Shown here: piece by piece, positions 36,091 to 47,800 of the stretch
How the letters are laid out: each line of letters starts with the position of its first letter
How positions within the stretch are numbered: position 1 is the first letter of the stretch
NCBI GenBank assembly: GCA_008973525.1
Contig: WACJ01000516.1
Coordinates: 1,302,001 to 1,366,000, forward strand
Origin: Stenopsyche tienmushanensis
Lineage: Eukaryota > Arthropoda > Insecta > Trichoptera > Stenopsychidae
Direction: 5' to 3'
DNA length: 64,000 bases
Notes under the pieces: generated by a model
Database searches by the model: none
What the model was told of the DNA's origin: nothing
The model's input: the letters and a program-made list of their open reading frames with translations, nothing else
Program-made: the position numbers and the translations under genes

Positions 36091-36639
36091 CTATCTATCA
36101 CAGCCAATCTGAGTGTTTTAACGGGACACGAATATTCGAAAGCAAAAACCGAGAAGAAATTCTTCGGCAGGAATTCCTGCTGGATGATTGCCACGAAGAG
36201 CTGGACGTGCAACGCAGAAACGCAGTAAAATCATAATTTGGCGCCATTAAGGAAAAGCTCACACAATAGGAAAAACTGGCTTCATTATATATATATGGTC
36301 ATTTTATAATGGATGTTTAGATTTTGTTATCGTTGACAGTAGATAAAACATTATAGTAAATGCAAGTATTTATTTAACATTATCAACAGTTTATGGAAAA
36401 TACGCTTAAACTTATTTATCAATACTATGCAGACCTCCCAAATAGAATCATGGTTTCCCTAAAATCCACAATTTGTCTTAGATGTTGTAAAATTTTAAAT
36501 CTTTTAGCAATTTAAATTCATTAAATATTCCCAGTTAAGTTAAGTAAAATCAAGGATTAAGGATCAAGCGACAAAAAACCAAAGCAAATTTATGCATTAG
36601 GTAAATTAGCTAGTTATGTCCGTCAATAATACTTATAAA
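36091..36639. other. non-coding flank of retrotransposon
   Basis: AT-rich after a short mixed patch (36,091-36,230). No gene or repeat recognised. Confidence 0.45.
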
Positions 36640-36850
36640 ATCTTTGATTTGGTGCTCGATGTCATCTTGCGTGGTTGGAATTGGATATGAATTCAAATCA
36701 TCTCCACTGGAGAGCCCTTTATATAATAAGTTTTCTTTGAATATAATCGTGTATTATATCATTAATTTTCTCTACTTCCGATTGCATTACGTTGAAGTCA
36801 AGCTCTATTTAATCCTGTCCAAGAGTCAATGAGAAACTCGTTCTCAACCA
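36640..36850 (-). repeat. unassigned repeat pair, copy 2
   Basis: On the minus strand the reading MDGWERVSH, LLDRIK, CNRK aligns in order with the copy at 18,205-18,370 (MNAWEPVSDELLDKIART, NRK). It carries several stops. It extends a little further (NSYPIPTTQDDIEHQIKDF). Probably an old mobile protein; family unknown. Confidence 0.4.
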
Positions 36851-38792
36851 TCCATGACATTGTGCTTTTAGTATCTTCAATTTATCTCTCTCTTACTTTT
36901 TATTTATATAATGTTTTGCATATGCGTTTTTTTTATTAAATCAAATACTACATGCTATTCTTTCATACACTGAAATTTGCATAAATTCTGCAAATCTTAA
37001 CTTCTATTTAATATGATTTATAGTCATTTTCGTCGGCTCGTATGTGTGATTTAATCAAGAAATATTCAAACTCATGGAGCCGAATACATATTATGAGATG
37101 TATAAAACCATATTCGATCAAGTTTTTAGTCTCGGTTGTGGAAAGCTTCGACCTTCAGTCAAAAGCGCCGCCTCCAAACGTCTGAAAGATCTTTATGCGC
37201 GTCCCCAAAAGCGGTGTCTAATATCCACAGATTGGAATTCCTCCGTGTGTTTGATTTACAAGCATCGAGATTCTTTACGATGACAGGAAGGCTTTGATGT
37301 GGCCCGTGTTGTTTTATCACACGATTGTATTCATATGTGTGGTGAGCGGACAAGTTCGGGCGATCGATCTGCAGCCTCCCGGTATGGCAGATAAGATCGG
37401 TCCAGTCCACAAATATGAATTTGTTGTGCCAGTTTTAGGACGTGACGGGTCACTACCATTGTCCCAAATAGTCGACGACTGTTTTTCGGTGCATAGCGCG
37501 ATGCAGAACTGCTCTCCACTTTGACAGATGCTGCGATGATTAATTGTTCCAAGTGCTCGCGATGCAGTTCCAGCCACTGTCTGCAAGAATTTTAATGCAT
37601 CCGAGATGCCGATGCCTCATATCTTCTTTCTCCCATTATTTTCATTTAACGATGCACGAATCCTCGCTTGTCTTCTAGTGTCGACCGTAACTCGTTTCGC
37701 AAAAGTTTATGGGTCACACATATCAATCAGGTCCATTCGTCGTGATCATCGTGCTCGAACTATATAGATACTTCGTTTATCCTTTAGATTCGTTTCGAGG
37801 ATCAGAGGCGAATTGGCAAATCTGAGTTGTTTTAAAAATGTTAAATCAAAGATTAGAGACAACAATTATGATTTATTTTTAAGCATATTGTGAATCCTTA
37901 GCATATTTAGGCGAACAGATTTGTTTTGTAATAATTTAGTATACTTTTATGGAAAAAGTTATATCATCACGAATATCAAATACATTTTCTTGGTGTTATA
38001 AATTTGATGAAGAAAACTTTGGCCTTTGTAAACTGTTCACAATCGTGTCTTTATAATTCTTATTTAATGTATTTTTGATGGAAAGCTTGAACTATAAAAT
38101 GCTCCAAAAAACCAAGCCAGTCCAAATTGCAATCTAAGTAGATCTTTGATTTTTCACAACCACTTTTTACTCAAATTATCATAGAATTTCCCTTTAAGTC
38201 TAATTTAGTATTTTTCTAGATTAATGACATTATACACTTTTTGATCTTGCAGATTTTTAGTTTAAATTCAATTTAAGCAACGATGAAATTATTTTGATAA
38301 TATTTGGTTCAGTATTCTGGAACTATATTATAATCTCAAATAAAATACATTTCTTATTTTTATTATATGAGAGCAATTAAATAAAAATAGTTTACAATCA
38401 ATACATTTTCAAAGAGGAAATTTACCAAATTCTCTTTTTGCACGGTTTCTTTTTGTACGATTTTGAAATAACACGGTCAAGAAATTGTACAGATTTTTTT
38501 CGCAATAAGTATATAATAACATTAGACATCTTCTTTTTGCATGGTACTTTTTGGAACGTATTCTCCGTGCAAATAGAGAATCGAATGTATATTTATGAAT
38601 ATAACCAGAATCAGGTTATAAATTGGTCCTTCTAAAAGAATTCCATTATTTTCGCATGCTCTCCTTTGATTTTAGTTTGTATTCTGACACGCTAATGAAA
38701 CATCTTTGTATTTTTTTTTCTTTTTGTATAGTTAGTCTTTATGGAGTAGTATTTTTGGAGTCATGGATCTTATTTTATTATAAAAGATAAAC
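36851..38792. other. non-coding; G+C-richer patch at 37.1-37.7 kb
   Basis: From 37,070 to 37,700 the DNA is G+C-richer and open in several frames on both strands (for example 37,074-37,283 and 37,294-37,524 plus; 37,317-37,586 minus). The frames overlap and none has a recognisable domain. It may be a conserved non-coding or exonic patch; undecided. Confidence 0.35.
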
Positions 38793-39020
38793 ATGGCGAA
38801 GGCTGAAATCAATGAAGAACATGTTCGTCATTGTATGCAGTTTTTTTTTATTATTAAGGCTTGAACTAGGGCGTGATTAAAGCCATAAACGCAATCAATT
38901 AATTTTATAGACCGGCCCTAACTGGGAAGTTATATCATATATTCCATATTCACTAGATTTAGCACCTTTTGATTACTATCTATTTTTAACTTTAAAGCTA
39001 TCATCAAAAGATAAAAAAAG
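38793..39020 (+). pseudogene. internally deleted mariner transposase
   Basis: An ATG at 38,793 opens MAKAEINEEHVRHCMQFFF, resembling the mariner N-terminal HTH (..EHIRHCMLYEF..). About 130 bp later, in another frame, the sequence reads WEVISYIPYSLDLAPFDYYL (about 38,930-38,990), the conserved mariner block around the last catalytic Asp (HPPYSPDLAPSDYHLF). Nearly 250 codons between them are missing, so this is a deletion derivative with decay on both sides. Mariner transposases catalyse TA-targeted cut-and-paste; this copy cannot. Terminal inverted repeats were not identified. Confidence 0.85.
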
Positions 39021-39034
39021 TAAAAGTAGTCGCC

Positions 39035-39115
39035 AACCTCACCTCCTGTAGATTTGAACCCATGATGATTGAGCTACGAGTTCAACTACTTAATCGCAGG
39101 ATTACCCATAGGTAG
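39035..39115 (-). repeat. possible decayed tRNA-derived SINE
   Basis: On the minus strand ATGGGTTCAAATCTACAGG resembles a B box and GATTAAGTAGTT about 30 bp upstream resembles an A box. The surrounding sequence does not fold as a tRNA. Weak. Confidence 0.25.
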
Positions 39116-42100
39116 GTCCATCTCAAAATAAGCATTGTTCATTGTGCAGTAAAAATGCATTTGGGATTTGATCTATTTGGTCCAAGTGAACGTATCCGCC
39201 CCTGTCTAGAACTGTTGCAGTCCTGAACGTGCAGAACATATTGGAGTGTGGAAAAGTTTGTAAGTCATCGGATGGTCGATATCTATGCGAGCACTGGCAA
39301 TTACGAGTAGATTCGGTCTGTCGGTTCGAGAAAGACAAACAAAAGATTCGCTCGGCAGTCAAATTATCGTTTGATCTATGTTCATTAGGTAGACAGCAAA
39401 ACGAGCGCGACGATAGAGCTCGCGATAGGAGTGCGAGACCCCGCGGCTCCCGAAGGAGATCCAATCGTCTCCCGCCGGTCCAGCTTCACTCAACGCCCCG
39501 GAGATAATTTATTTCTTCTCTGCACTGCACTGTCATCTCGCGTACAAATAACACTTTGCGACAGCACTTATCCGATTATGCGTTAAGTTGCGCCTCAAGG
39601 TTGCCATACGCTAATTATGCCACGTCATTAGTCACCATTTCCACTATGTTCCTTCTAACATACGATATTTTTGATCTTCATCATCCATCGAGACTAATCA
39701 GCAGCATATCTGACACATTAACCTACACGTGCTTCAATCTCCAAGTCAGTAGCTAATTTGAAAAGTTGAGCCCCAATAGAAATACATTTGTATATTTACA
39801 TCTCTTGATTTACACTTTTTGACACAATGGATTTATAAATGACATATTTATAGTTAAAATCGACTCCAATGCTAAAGTTTTTTTTTAAATATTAATGATA
39901 AATATATTTATGTGCCATATCTAGAATGGGGGTTAATGTGGGAGCGATTCTGAGATGCACTTCGTAAGTGTCATTGTAGGTCTTCGCTCTAGGTCAGTAT
40001 TCAGTATTGAAAGGAGGAACTGGACTTCATTAAAAGGATTAACAATGTAAGACATTTCCGACAGTAAAGATGGCTACTTTATATAGACTTTATATAGAAC
40101 TTTATATAGAAGACTCAGTTATAAAGAAAAAAATACCTTTGCCTTAGAAAACAACTAAAATAATTTCCAATGATTGCATGTGAAAATATTATATACACTT
40201 TGAATTACTTAGATAACTACTTACATTTAGTGCAATTATGATATTCAAAAATATGTGGAAACATTTATAATTTTAAATATTTGTTAAAATAAAGCTCTAT
40301 AATTTGTTAAAAAAAAGCGCCCAATCAGATCAGCTTCTTACATTCGCTTACACTTTCTATTTTGTAATTGATTGCCTCTAGGTGATTCACTTCTGAAACC
40401 AACTTGATCTATTGGTTGCTGAAAATTCAACCCAGATTCTAATCTTTTAAAAATTATCTTAGTGGTGAACTGTATAAAAAAAACTGATAAAAGTTTATGC
40501 AATCGATGCAATCGCTTTTCTTTTACAACGGTATATTTGCAGTCTTATTTCAACATTATCAAACTGCTAGTATGTTATCAACATTGCCATCTTGTGTTGT
40601 TTCTTCTGAAATATTACGTATTATCAGTTAAGGATCGGTCAAACCCCCAAACGTTGTAATATTTGCTCAATGAACTTTTATAAATGCATTTTTTTTTTTG
40701 CATCGGTGAATTTTATATTTTGCTCTACAAAGATAGCATGGATAGTATACCAATTTATCAGTATCTGCATCTGAAATAAAAAATCTAGATAAATCTGATT
40801 GAAAACCGCACTTAATGTTTTAATTTTTGCTTTCAAGATGCCAACGATATAGTTTTCTCGGCATCGTTTTCATATATCGTCATGGCTATATATACATTGA
40901 TATTTCCAAATCAAAATTCATCTCGAACCCTTTGTTGTGGAGTAGCATTTCTCTCTCTGATTGTTCCACAAGAATATTAGACAGTGAGATGAGTGGACCA
41001 CCTGTCTGATGCGGAATCTGTTTGCTCCCGAGCCAAACGATTGAAATACGATTATAAGAACCCGTGCCATTTGAATTTTGATTTAATCGCACAATTCTTC
41101 CGATTTATATATAGAAGCTTCTTTAACACGTGCTACCACATATCAGTGGATATCAGATTACGAGCCACTGCCAAGCGCTCCTTTGACCGGTGCCGTTGTC
41201 ACAGGAAGAACCCACCAAAGAAAACTCATAAAAATTATTCAATGATTAAAATCAATAATGTTTATGCTCATTCATAAGCAACATATGCCCACTCGAATTT
41301 TATCTCCACATCCATTGATCAGTTCATGCATAATGTACGCGGGTAATGTGCACTCGGGAGCTGAGATCAAAGGAACTTTTGTACAAGTATCTTGCGAGCT
41401 GATCTGACTCTGGCAATCAATCCGAAGTTCACCGAGATGTATTTTTAGCTTCGACTATACTTTTTGATGTTTATAAATCATTCGGCTGTTCGATAAAAAT
41501 GCTTTTCAGTCGTTCGATTTGAAGCTCCACCTTCGAGTGCCATAAATTTGATATCATATTATTGCACGCATTCAATGCGTCATATCCTTTGTTTGGAGAT
41601 CTTTGATTTTTCTTCTCATTTTATGGCTGATCAATTTTTCGTATCGATGACCATAAATACAGAAGTTCAACGAGCGAGCAATTTAGCCACATATGCTGTA
41701 GAAGCAGCAGTGGGTAGCCAGATAAGCAGATCTCAAGAGACCTATATCAACAATATGTTACTGTTTACTTCAAGTGTTTTGTACACCAATATATCTTTCC
41801 TTTGGCCCGGTATCAGTATCCAATAGTCATGTACCTACTTGAGATTCCATCCGAGATACTCCAGGAAGACTAAGCCGATCTCATACGAACGAACAACGTC
41901 TACACCGACGATACTCCGCTAACCTTCGTGGCTATTTATATTTATTTTCTTGCGAAATATTATACATTTATTTCAATCCGATTTAAAAAAGTTTTGAGAA
42001 CCACGGCTAAAAAGCCTATGAATAATTACATCCGTACATAATCACTTAGACAAGTATTTAAATGTGATCATTTAAAATTATTGTTAGTCGAAAGTGTAAA

Positions 42101-42659
42101 AAATGCTAGCAAAAACTCGGTATTAGCTAGAGCACAATGAATAATGCATGTTTCTCAATAAATAGAATTCCCCTGCAGCTAGTTGATAAATGTAAAGAGA
42201 TCAAATGTCGAATTGAGCAATCTAGAAATGTCTTCACTAAAATGCAAAAACAATCGTGATCTCAAACTAGGATCGAGGGCGCCAATAGCAATGTATTACA
42301 CCCTTTTCACTTTATTATACATGGCATGTATGAACCCTTTAAAAAGAAAATCTGAGTTCCAACAATTAAGCTCGAAGAATATATGTTAATGGTTCAATAT
42401 TTATATTTATTAGTTATTTAAAAAAATTGAACCGTCAGTCGATTTGACTAACACAACTTTTTAATTTTTTGACAATGGATTTTTTTTTAAAATACGTGCA
42501 CATAAACATATTTCTGGTTATAATTTAATTTACGGTTTGGTGTTTAATTACTTTAGCATTTAATGCTTAATAATCATGCCACTGATTCAGTTATGTACTG
42601 GCAAATTTTATGCATTTTCCACCATTTGCACAGATTAGATATATGTACTGTCATCGCAA
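39116..42659. other. non-coding, no gene recognised
   Basis: A G+C-richer patch (39,130-39,760) has antiparallel frames (39,123-39,464 minus; 39,229-39,507 plus, Arg-rich C-terminus) with no domain. A second mixed patch lies at 40,990-41,280. The rest is AT-rich. No transposase motif was found. Confidence 0.4.
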
Positions 42660-42661
42660 TA

Positions 42662-43579
42662 CAGTAGACTTAGTCGATTATCCGGATTAATGTCGAGGAG
42701 GAAGGACACGGATAACTGGAAAACGTGGATAATCCAATCCAAAATAATATCATATTTACAATACAAACTTGTGTATTGTAAATGTGTCTATAATTTTTGT
42801 TGGTTTTTGATATTTTTTAAACACATTTCTAATATCACTTTTTCCTAAAGCTATTATATCATTATATACAAATCCTTTTTGTTAAGTATAATCTAGTAAT
42901 ATTTCAACATAATTCAACGCCGTTTTATGACTATCTTCTTGACTTGAGTGTCACTCCCATTTTCTTCCTCTTGAAAAACTAAAGAAACGATATCTGCATC
43001 ATCCATAAATTCAAGACCTGGATCAATTAAATCATGATCGAGTCCTCCTCGATTTTTTCCCTATCTACGTTTTCAAAACATTTTAATTTTTCCAATAATC
43101 CATATATTTCAGATATATCATTTGCTTCATTCTCTTCAGAATGCATTAATATATTTCCATGCCAGGAAGATTTTTTCTCCTATCTCATATCTTCCTCAGC
43201 AAGAATTTTAAGAAGACTGTGACGATAAAGACGTTTCTTTGATACTATACAGTTCAGATAAAAAGGAGCATAGGCTAATAACAATACTGTTTTTTATGGC
43301 AATTCCTTATTTTTTAAAAACCTTGCATCTCTGGGAACCTATTTATTTTTGAACCAATCTTCAAAAATCTCCCTGTCCATTCGTGCTCCTTTCTAGCTAC
43401 AATAATGAACGGGAAGATATTTTATTGTAGTTCCCTTAAAAGATCGAGCTTTTTTGCTATTCCAAACGCTAAAAGCTTCATTTTATGAGTTCCTGATACG
43501 TTTCCAGTCATTTATCGCTCCGGGTCTATTTTTACAATCCAACACTATTTGTGATATCTGTCTCATATAACAAGCTTTC
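42662..43579 (-). pseudogene. Tigger family A pseudogene, 3' part with terminus
   Basis: The 3' end starts at CAGTAGACTTAGTCGATTAT (42,662), preceded by the TA target dinucleotide, and is a variant of the CAGTAGAACCTCGATTATCC end at 53.4 kb. On the minus strand from 43,520 it reads GNVSGTHKMKLLAFGIAKK, then in another frame FKGTTIKYLPVHYC, EARMDREIFEDWF and FLKNKELP*KTVLLL. Together these form the stretch that leads to the second catalytic Asp. The codons of the catalytic Asp block are deleted and KRLYRHSLLKILAEEDMR (about 43,190-43,245) and an acidic C-terminus follow. Stops and frameshifts make it dead. Confidence 0.85.
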
Positions 43580-44274
43580 TTAACCTGTTAAGCGGAGAAG
43601 CTCCTTTTCAATGACACAACGTACAGTGAGCGCGCACATTTCCGCCAGGACGTATATATACGTCCCGCCCACCTGGCGTGAGTTCATATTATTTTTTTTA
43701 AAGATGCTTAGAATTTATTAAAAAATTAATGAAACATATATTTTTTTATTTATTTAGATACATAAGCATATAGAGAAGTTAACAAATATAAAACAATGAA
43801 CAAAATCACACGAAGAAAATGCGACATTTCCTTCGAAATCGACATTTCCTGGATTTAGTTCCCTTTAATTTGTTCTTTGAAAATGCCTTTCAACTAAGCG
43901 TGAGGATTTAGCTGTAATGTGGTTTTTGATAGCATAGGTTGGCTTTTTACTATGTTATCTGAACTGAGCATCAATACGTCTTTTTTTCCCTTCCATTTTA
44001 AAACTATAAGTTTGTCTTTAAATCTTACCTTGTGCTACTAGTCACCGTTTACTAAGTACACGTCCACTATAACACAATAGCGAAGTGCAACCAATTTTTC
44101 TATCTATCTTAAATTCATGTCATGTATTGACAACTCCGATATTCGTTAAACAAAAAAAGTCCCGCCTGCATTAGGGCTCAACATATATTTCGAGGACGTA
44201 TATATACGTTCTAACCAATTTCGATGCAGTTTACGTTGGATGTATATATACGTCCCGCCTATTTAACAGGTTAA
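43580..44274 (-). mobile_element. piggyBac-like deletion element with TTAA target sites
   Basis: Flanked by TTAA at 43,580-43,583 and 44,271-44,274, with matching ends CCTGTTAA (left) and TTAACAGG (right). Subterminal sequence repeats the palindrome GACGTATATATACGTC (43,648-43,665; variants at 44,194-44,210 and 44,239-44,255). On the minus strand around 43,940-44,040 it encodes FKDKLIVLKWKGKKDVLMLS, matching the piggyBac WKDKR.V.LLST block. TTAA specificity and this protein block identify the superfamily. At 695 bp it is a deletion derivative of an element of roughly 2.5 kb. It lies between the Tigger 3' part and further sequence with a Tigger-like subterminal motif (44,310-44,330). Confidence 0.85.
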
Positions 44275-44744
44275 ACACCATTGTCTGGTTGATTTCAGAT
44301 TTCAGTCACGGATAATTCGCACTCGGATTTTTCCTTTTAAAAGACGCGCAGTATACGCAAATTAATCGCAATAAAATCGGTTTAACGTTGATTTTTAAAT
44401 GATTCAATTGAAGAAAATAATATGAACTTTTAATTATTTCCGGCAAGGTTTAAGATTCTCTATGGCACGAAGAAAATAACAAGAGTATGCAGAAAGAAAA
44501 AAAAACATACATTATCAGATGTAAGATGTCAATGACTATAATTTAGATCTTGTTGAATAGTCTACTTCTTAATGTATCATATTTTTTATTAGACGTAGGC
44601 AATCTTTATAAAAGACTTTTGTAGCGATAAAGGAATTTGATGTTTGTTTGATAAGTTAGGAAAAGGTTATTTGAGTTGGATATTTTTAGATAGAAATAGA
44701 TCTATGGACGAATAAAGAAATTATCAACATTTTTAAATAACATT
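44275..44744. other. probable remainder of interrupted Tigger, then non-coding
   Basis: CACGGATAATTCGCACTCGG (about 44,308-44,327) resembles the subterminal ATAATCC-type motifs of Tigger family A and may be the part cut off by the piggyBac insertion. The rest shows nothing. Confidence 0.3.
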
Positions 44745-44945
44745 TCGCTGATTGTTGCAAATCAGTCACTCATTATTGGCCCTACCCAGCTGTATTAATT
44801 GCTTCAGTATTTATTTTCCAGATCCAGGAAATCAGAGTAAACCTGAAACATCAATATATCTGAAATTTCAAATTCAATCGTGCTGTTTTTTTCCCTTTTT
44901 ATAGTTGGAATACATAATTATTTTCATTAGATTCAATTGCAAAAG
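44745..44945 (+). repeat. diverged repeat shared with 9,405-9,580
   Basis: Collinear with the 9.4-kb copy from ATTGTTGCAAATCAGTCACT onward. No family C core follows here. Confidence 0.45.
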
Positions 44946-46189
44946 TGCTTTACATTGTATATTTATATAATATAGATTTATATACTTCCTAGGATTTCGG
45001 GATTTCAGCGTAAGCTTATCACTTTAATTCAATATAGAATTTGATTGATCGACTGTTTGATAAATATGATGTTTTTTCGGGTGTCATATCGTGTTAAAGT
45101 GCTAAAGAGCCGCACGCTACTTACAATTTTGGCCATTGTCTATATACAGGGAAATAAATACGTTTTATAAATTAGGGATTTGGCGCGCTGTCGTTGAAAG
45201 GCAGCTCCGTATAAATCTTCGATTTTGCAATTGTACCGGCACACCATAGGATAGGTTCGAGTGGAAATTGGGCATCGGCGCTAGATTGTTGGTCACTGGT
45301 AGGTATCATTACTCCGTTTCCATTGGAATGTTCGATGGTCGGATTGTAGCCGATAAACCCACGGGAATTGAGCTTCCCGCAGACGGCGTGGGCTTTTGCA
45401 AATCTAAGCTTTGTATTGTAAGACGAATATCGCGAAAACGATAAGCTTTTAAAAGCACGTTACTCACCGGAGGCTGGACGTTCGGCGATGGCTATCGCCA
45501 CACTCCGAACAAAGGATATTTTGTTAAGGTATTTTTAAACGCGCTTTTCTTCTTCTTTATTTTTTCGTCGTGGGCCCGTTCGTCGGCAGCTTTCGCGAAA
45601 TTATTTTAGCGCCATACGTTCGACGTCTTTGCGTCTGTTCGAAGGTTATATTTTAGTTGCGACCTTTGGTCGAAGTTCCCTCTGGTTGACGATTGGAGAC
45701 AGTTGTTTGTCCCATAAAGAAATCACATTTCCGCTGACTTCGACATGGTTTATTTGATTATTGCGGTGGATACTACGGCCACATCCTTCTGATAGCGAAT
45801 TGGCGTATTATGATTTTTATCTTGGCACTCTGATAAAATTATATTTAGGAAGTCAAAGATAATAGAAAAGGTCAAATGTATAAAATAACTAAAAAATAGA
45901 TTGAATACACTTTGTGTGTATATCACAATACGCATATTATTGTGTAAGGATTCACACTGCAAATTTGATTTGGGCACCTTCAACCTGGAGTAAATGGGGC
46001 GTACTTAAATTTGATTATATTTGTAATGCGTTTGGCATGTGATCGGCTGCGAATCCGTATCGTTATATTGAATGTCGTAAATGTCAAAAAAGCGCCCTTG
46101 ATGGACACTGATATGTTAGTGTATCCATTTTTTGTGAAGTTTTGATATGATGTTTAAACATGCGGAGTGGGCGATAAGGAGCGCAAGTG
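44946..46189. other. non-coding; possible minus-strand first exon near 45.5 kb
   Basis: From 45,180 to 45,760 the DNA is CpG-rich relative to its surroundings. On the minus strand a donor-like CCG|GTGAGTAA ends at exon base 45,478. No acceptor or coding frame marks the other side. Nothing else recognised. Confidence 0.3.
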
Positions 46190-46470
46190 CTGCGGCCCAG
46201 TGGCACGTTTGAAACATGCTTTACATCGGTATTTATTAGGCGGGCCCAGTAGGGGATGGGGTGTTGGGCGGTGGGAGTCGGGCGGCGGGCGCTGAGCGGG
46301 CTGGCCGCCCCGGGCCGGTGTTTGCGGAGGGCGCCGATAGATGTCCTGCGCGGCGGGCGCGCCTTATCGCCGCCAGCCAGCCGCGCGTCTTATCAGCCGC
46401 CCTCGTGTTTTATACCCTGCACACATACAGACAGACAGACATACACACTCATACATACAAGGTCTCACCC
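46190..46470. promoter_or_regulatory. GC-rich island with GATA motifs (island 1)
   Basis: An abrupt GC-rich, CpG-rich block (core 46,237-46,410) inside AT-rich DNA. It contains GCGCCTTATCGCC and GTCTTATCAGCC, both GATA-type sites, and is followed by a CA/CAGA-rich simple stretch (about 46,420-46,465). The frames across it overlap and look like composition effects. Likely a promoter or enhancer; unproven. Confidence 0.4.
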
Positions 46471-47539
46471 ATACACCCCCGGCTAACTACTTTTTCATCG
46501 GCACACCAACATTTGGACATTTTTACAGAAAGTTTATACAACTTTCCGATATGCAGCTCAAGAAGTTATAAGCGCTTGCTAAGCATTTTTATTGCGGAGA
46601 TACAACAGGGCGGCATTAGGAAATCCAAATTGCATGCCGGTAATGCCATAAACTTTACAGAACTGAATCGCAAATTGAAATTTCCTCATCCGCGAAGTAT
46701 ATCCATAATGGCGATGCGTATCTTGCATTCATCTAACCATCGTTCATTATGCATCACCCACGTGCTCTTTTTACGATAATGCTTCTTGCTATTGCCTCAC
46801 ATAATTCAAAAGTTGAAGAGTTGACCACCTCGAAATAGTCAGAACAGCATCGAGATCTTGTAAAAACGAATTGATTTTATTAGAGTTATTGAATTATTTT
46901 CGATATTTTGTACTAGTATTAAAAGTTAGTTAAAATTAAAGATAATTAGTGCTAAAAAACGTGCATCGACTAGTTATGTCCATCGCAACCATTGAATTTC
47001 ATTCTAAAGATAAATTTACTAATTATTGAGCAGCGAGTGTCTATGAAAAACGGAGTATTTGATTAGGTCATAATTTGGCCCTCGACGACCGCCGAAAAAT
47101 TACCAATTAGAATAGTATAAAGGTCAAAATATTGAATGAATACGCTAAAAGTATTTTTTATGCAACGTTCTATGCTATTTGTGTTCTTATGTCTTCTATA
47201 AATTTGAAAATGGACTAAGACTATTAATGCTTTAATGTCAAACACTTGTCCTAGATAAATATATTTATCAATGTAATCTAAGTTTATGCTACTAACGTTG
47301 ATTAACGAAAGCATACAAAGATGTGTACGTTCGTTAATCCTTTTAAGCCACTTTAAGACTCTTCTCAGAATTTGAAATTATGTCATTCATCTTTCATTTT
47401 ATTTTGCTAAAATATATTATAAAATGAATGATCATAATATGCAAAACACCCCATATATAATAATTGTTACGGGATTTCGATGGATGCAAGTTGGAGTACG
47501 ATAAGGTCGGTTTGGGGATGGTCAGAGGAGACGAAATGG
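46471..47539. other. non-coding, nothing recognised
   Basis: The spacer between the two GC-rich islands is AT-rich with no repeats or domain-bearing frames. Confidence 0.45.
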
Positions 47540-47800
47540 TGTCGAGTGCATAATGCATCATCAAGTATTGGTAAATAGCGACAGGGCCGGTACGAGGCCA
47601 GTACGGGGCCCGGGGCGGATGGCGGATGAAGACGGCAGCGAGCGTCGCGACGCCTTATCTCCGGCTCGCAGCCCGCGCCGCCGCCCTTATCGGGGGCCCG
47701 CTATTAGAATATCTAAATACGCCCTCCACCTCTGCCTCGCCGAAGCCCGACCGACCTCCTCCTCCCGCAAGGAGCCAGTCTTAGTTTTATCGGAAGAGAT
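47540..47800. promoter_or_regulatory. GC-rich island with GATA motifs (island 2)
   Basis: Core 47,580-47,770 is GC- and CpG-rich, with GCCTTATCTCC, CCCTTATCGGGG and TTTTATCGG. Like island 1 it is followed by CA-rich simple sequence. The 159-codon frame (47,553-48,032) crosses from the island into AT-rich DNA without any domain and is probably chance. Confidence 0.4.

Noticed and set aside
46261..46779. 172-codon open frame across GC island 1
   Set aside because: The GC-rich half is open in several frames at once and the rest runs into AT-rich DNA; no domain is recognisable.
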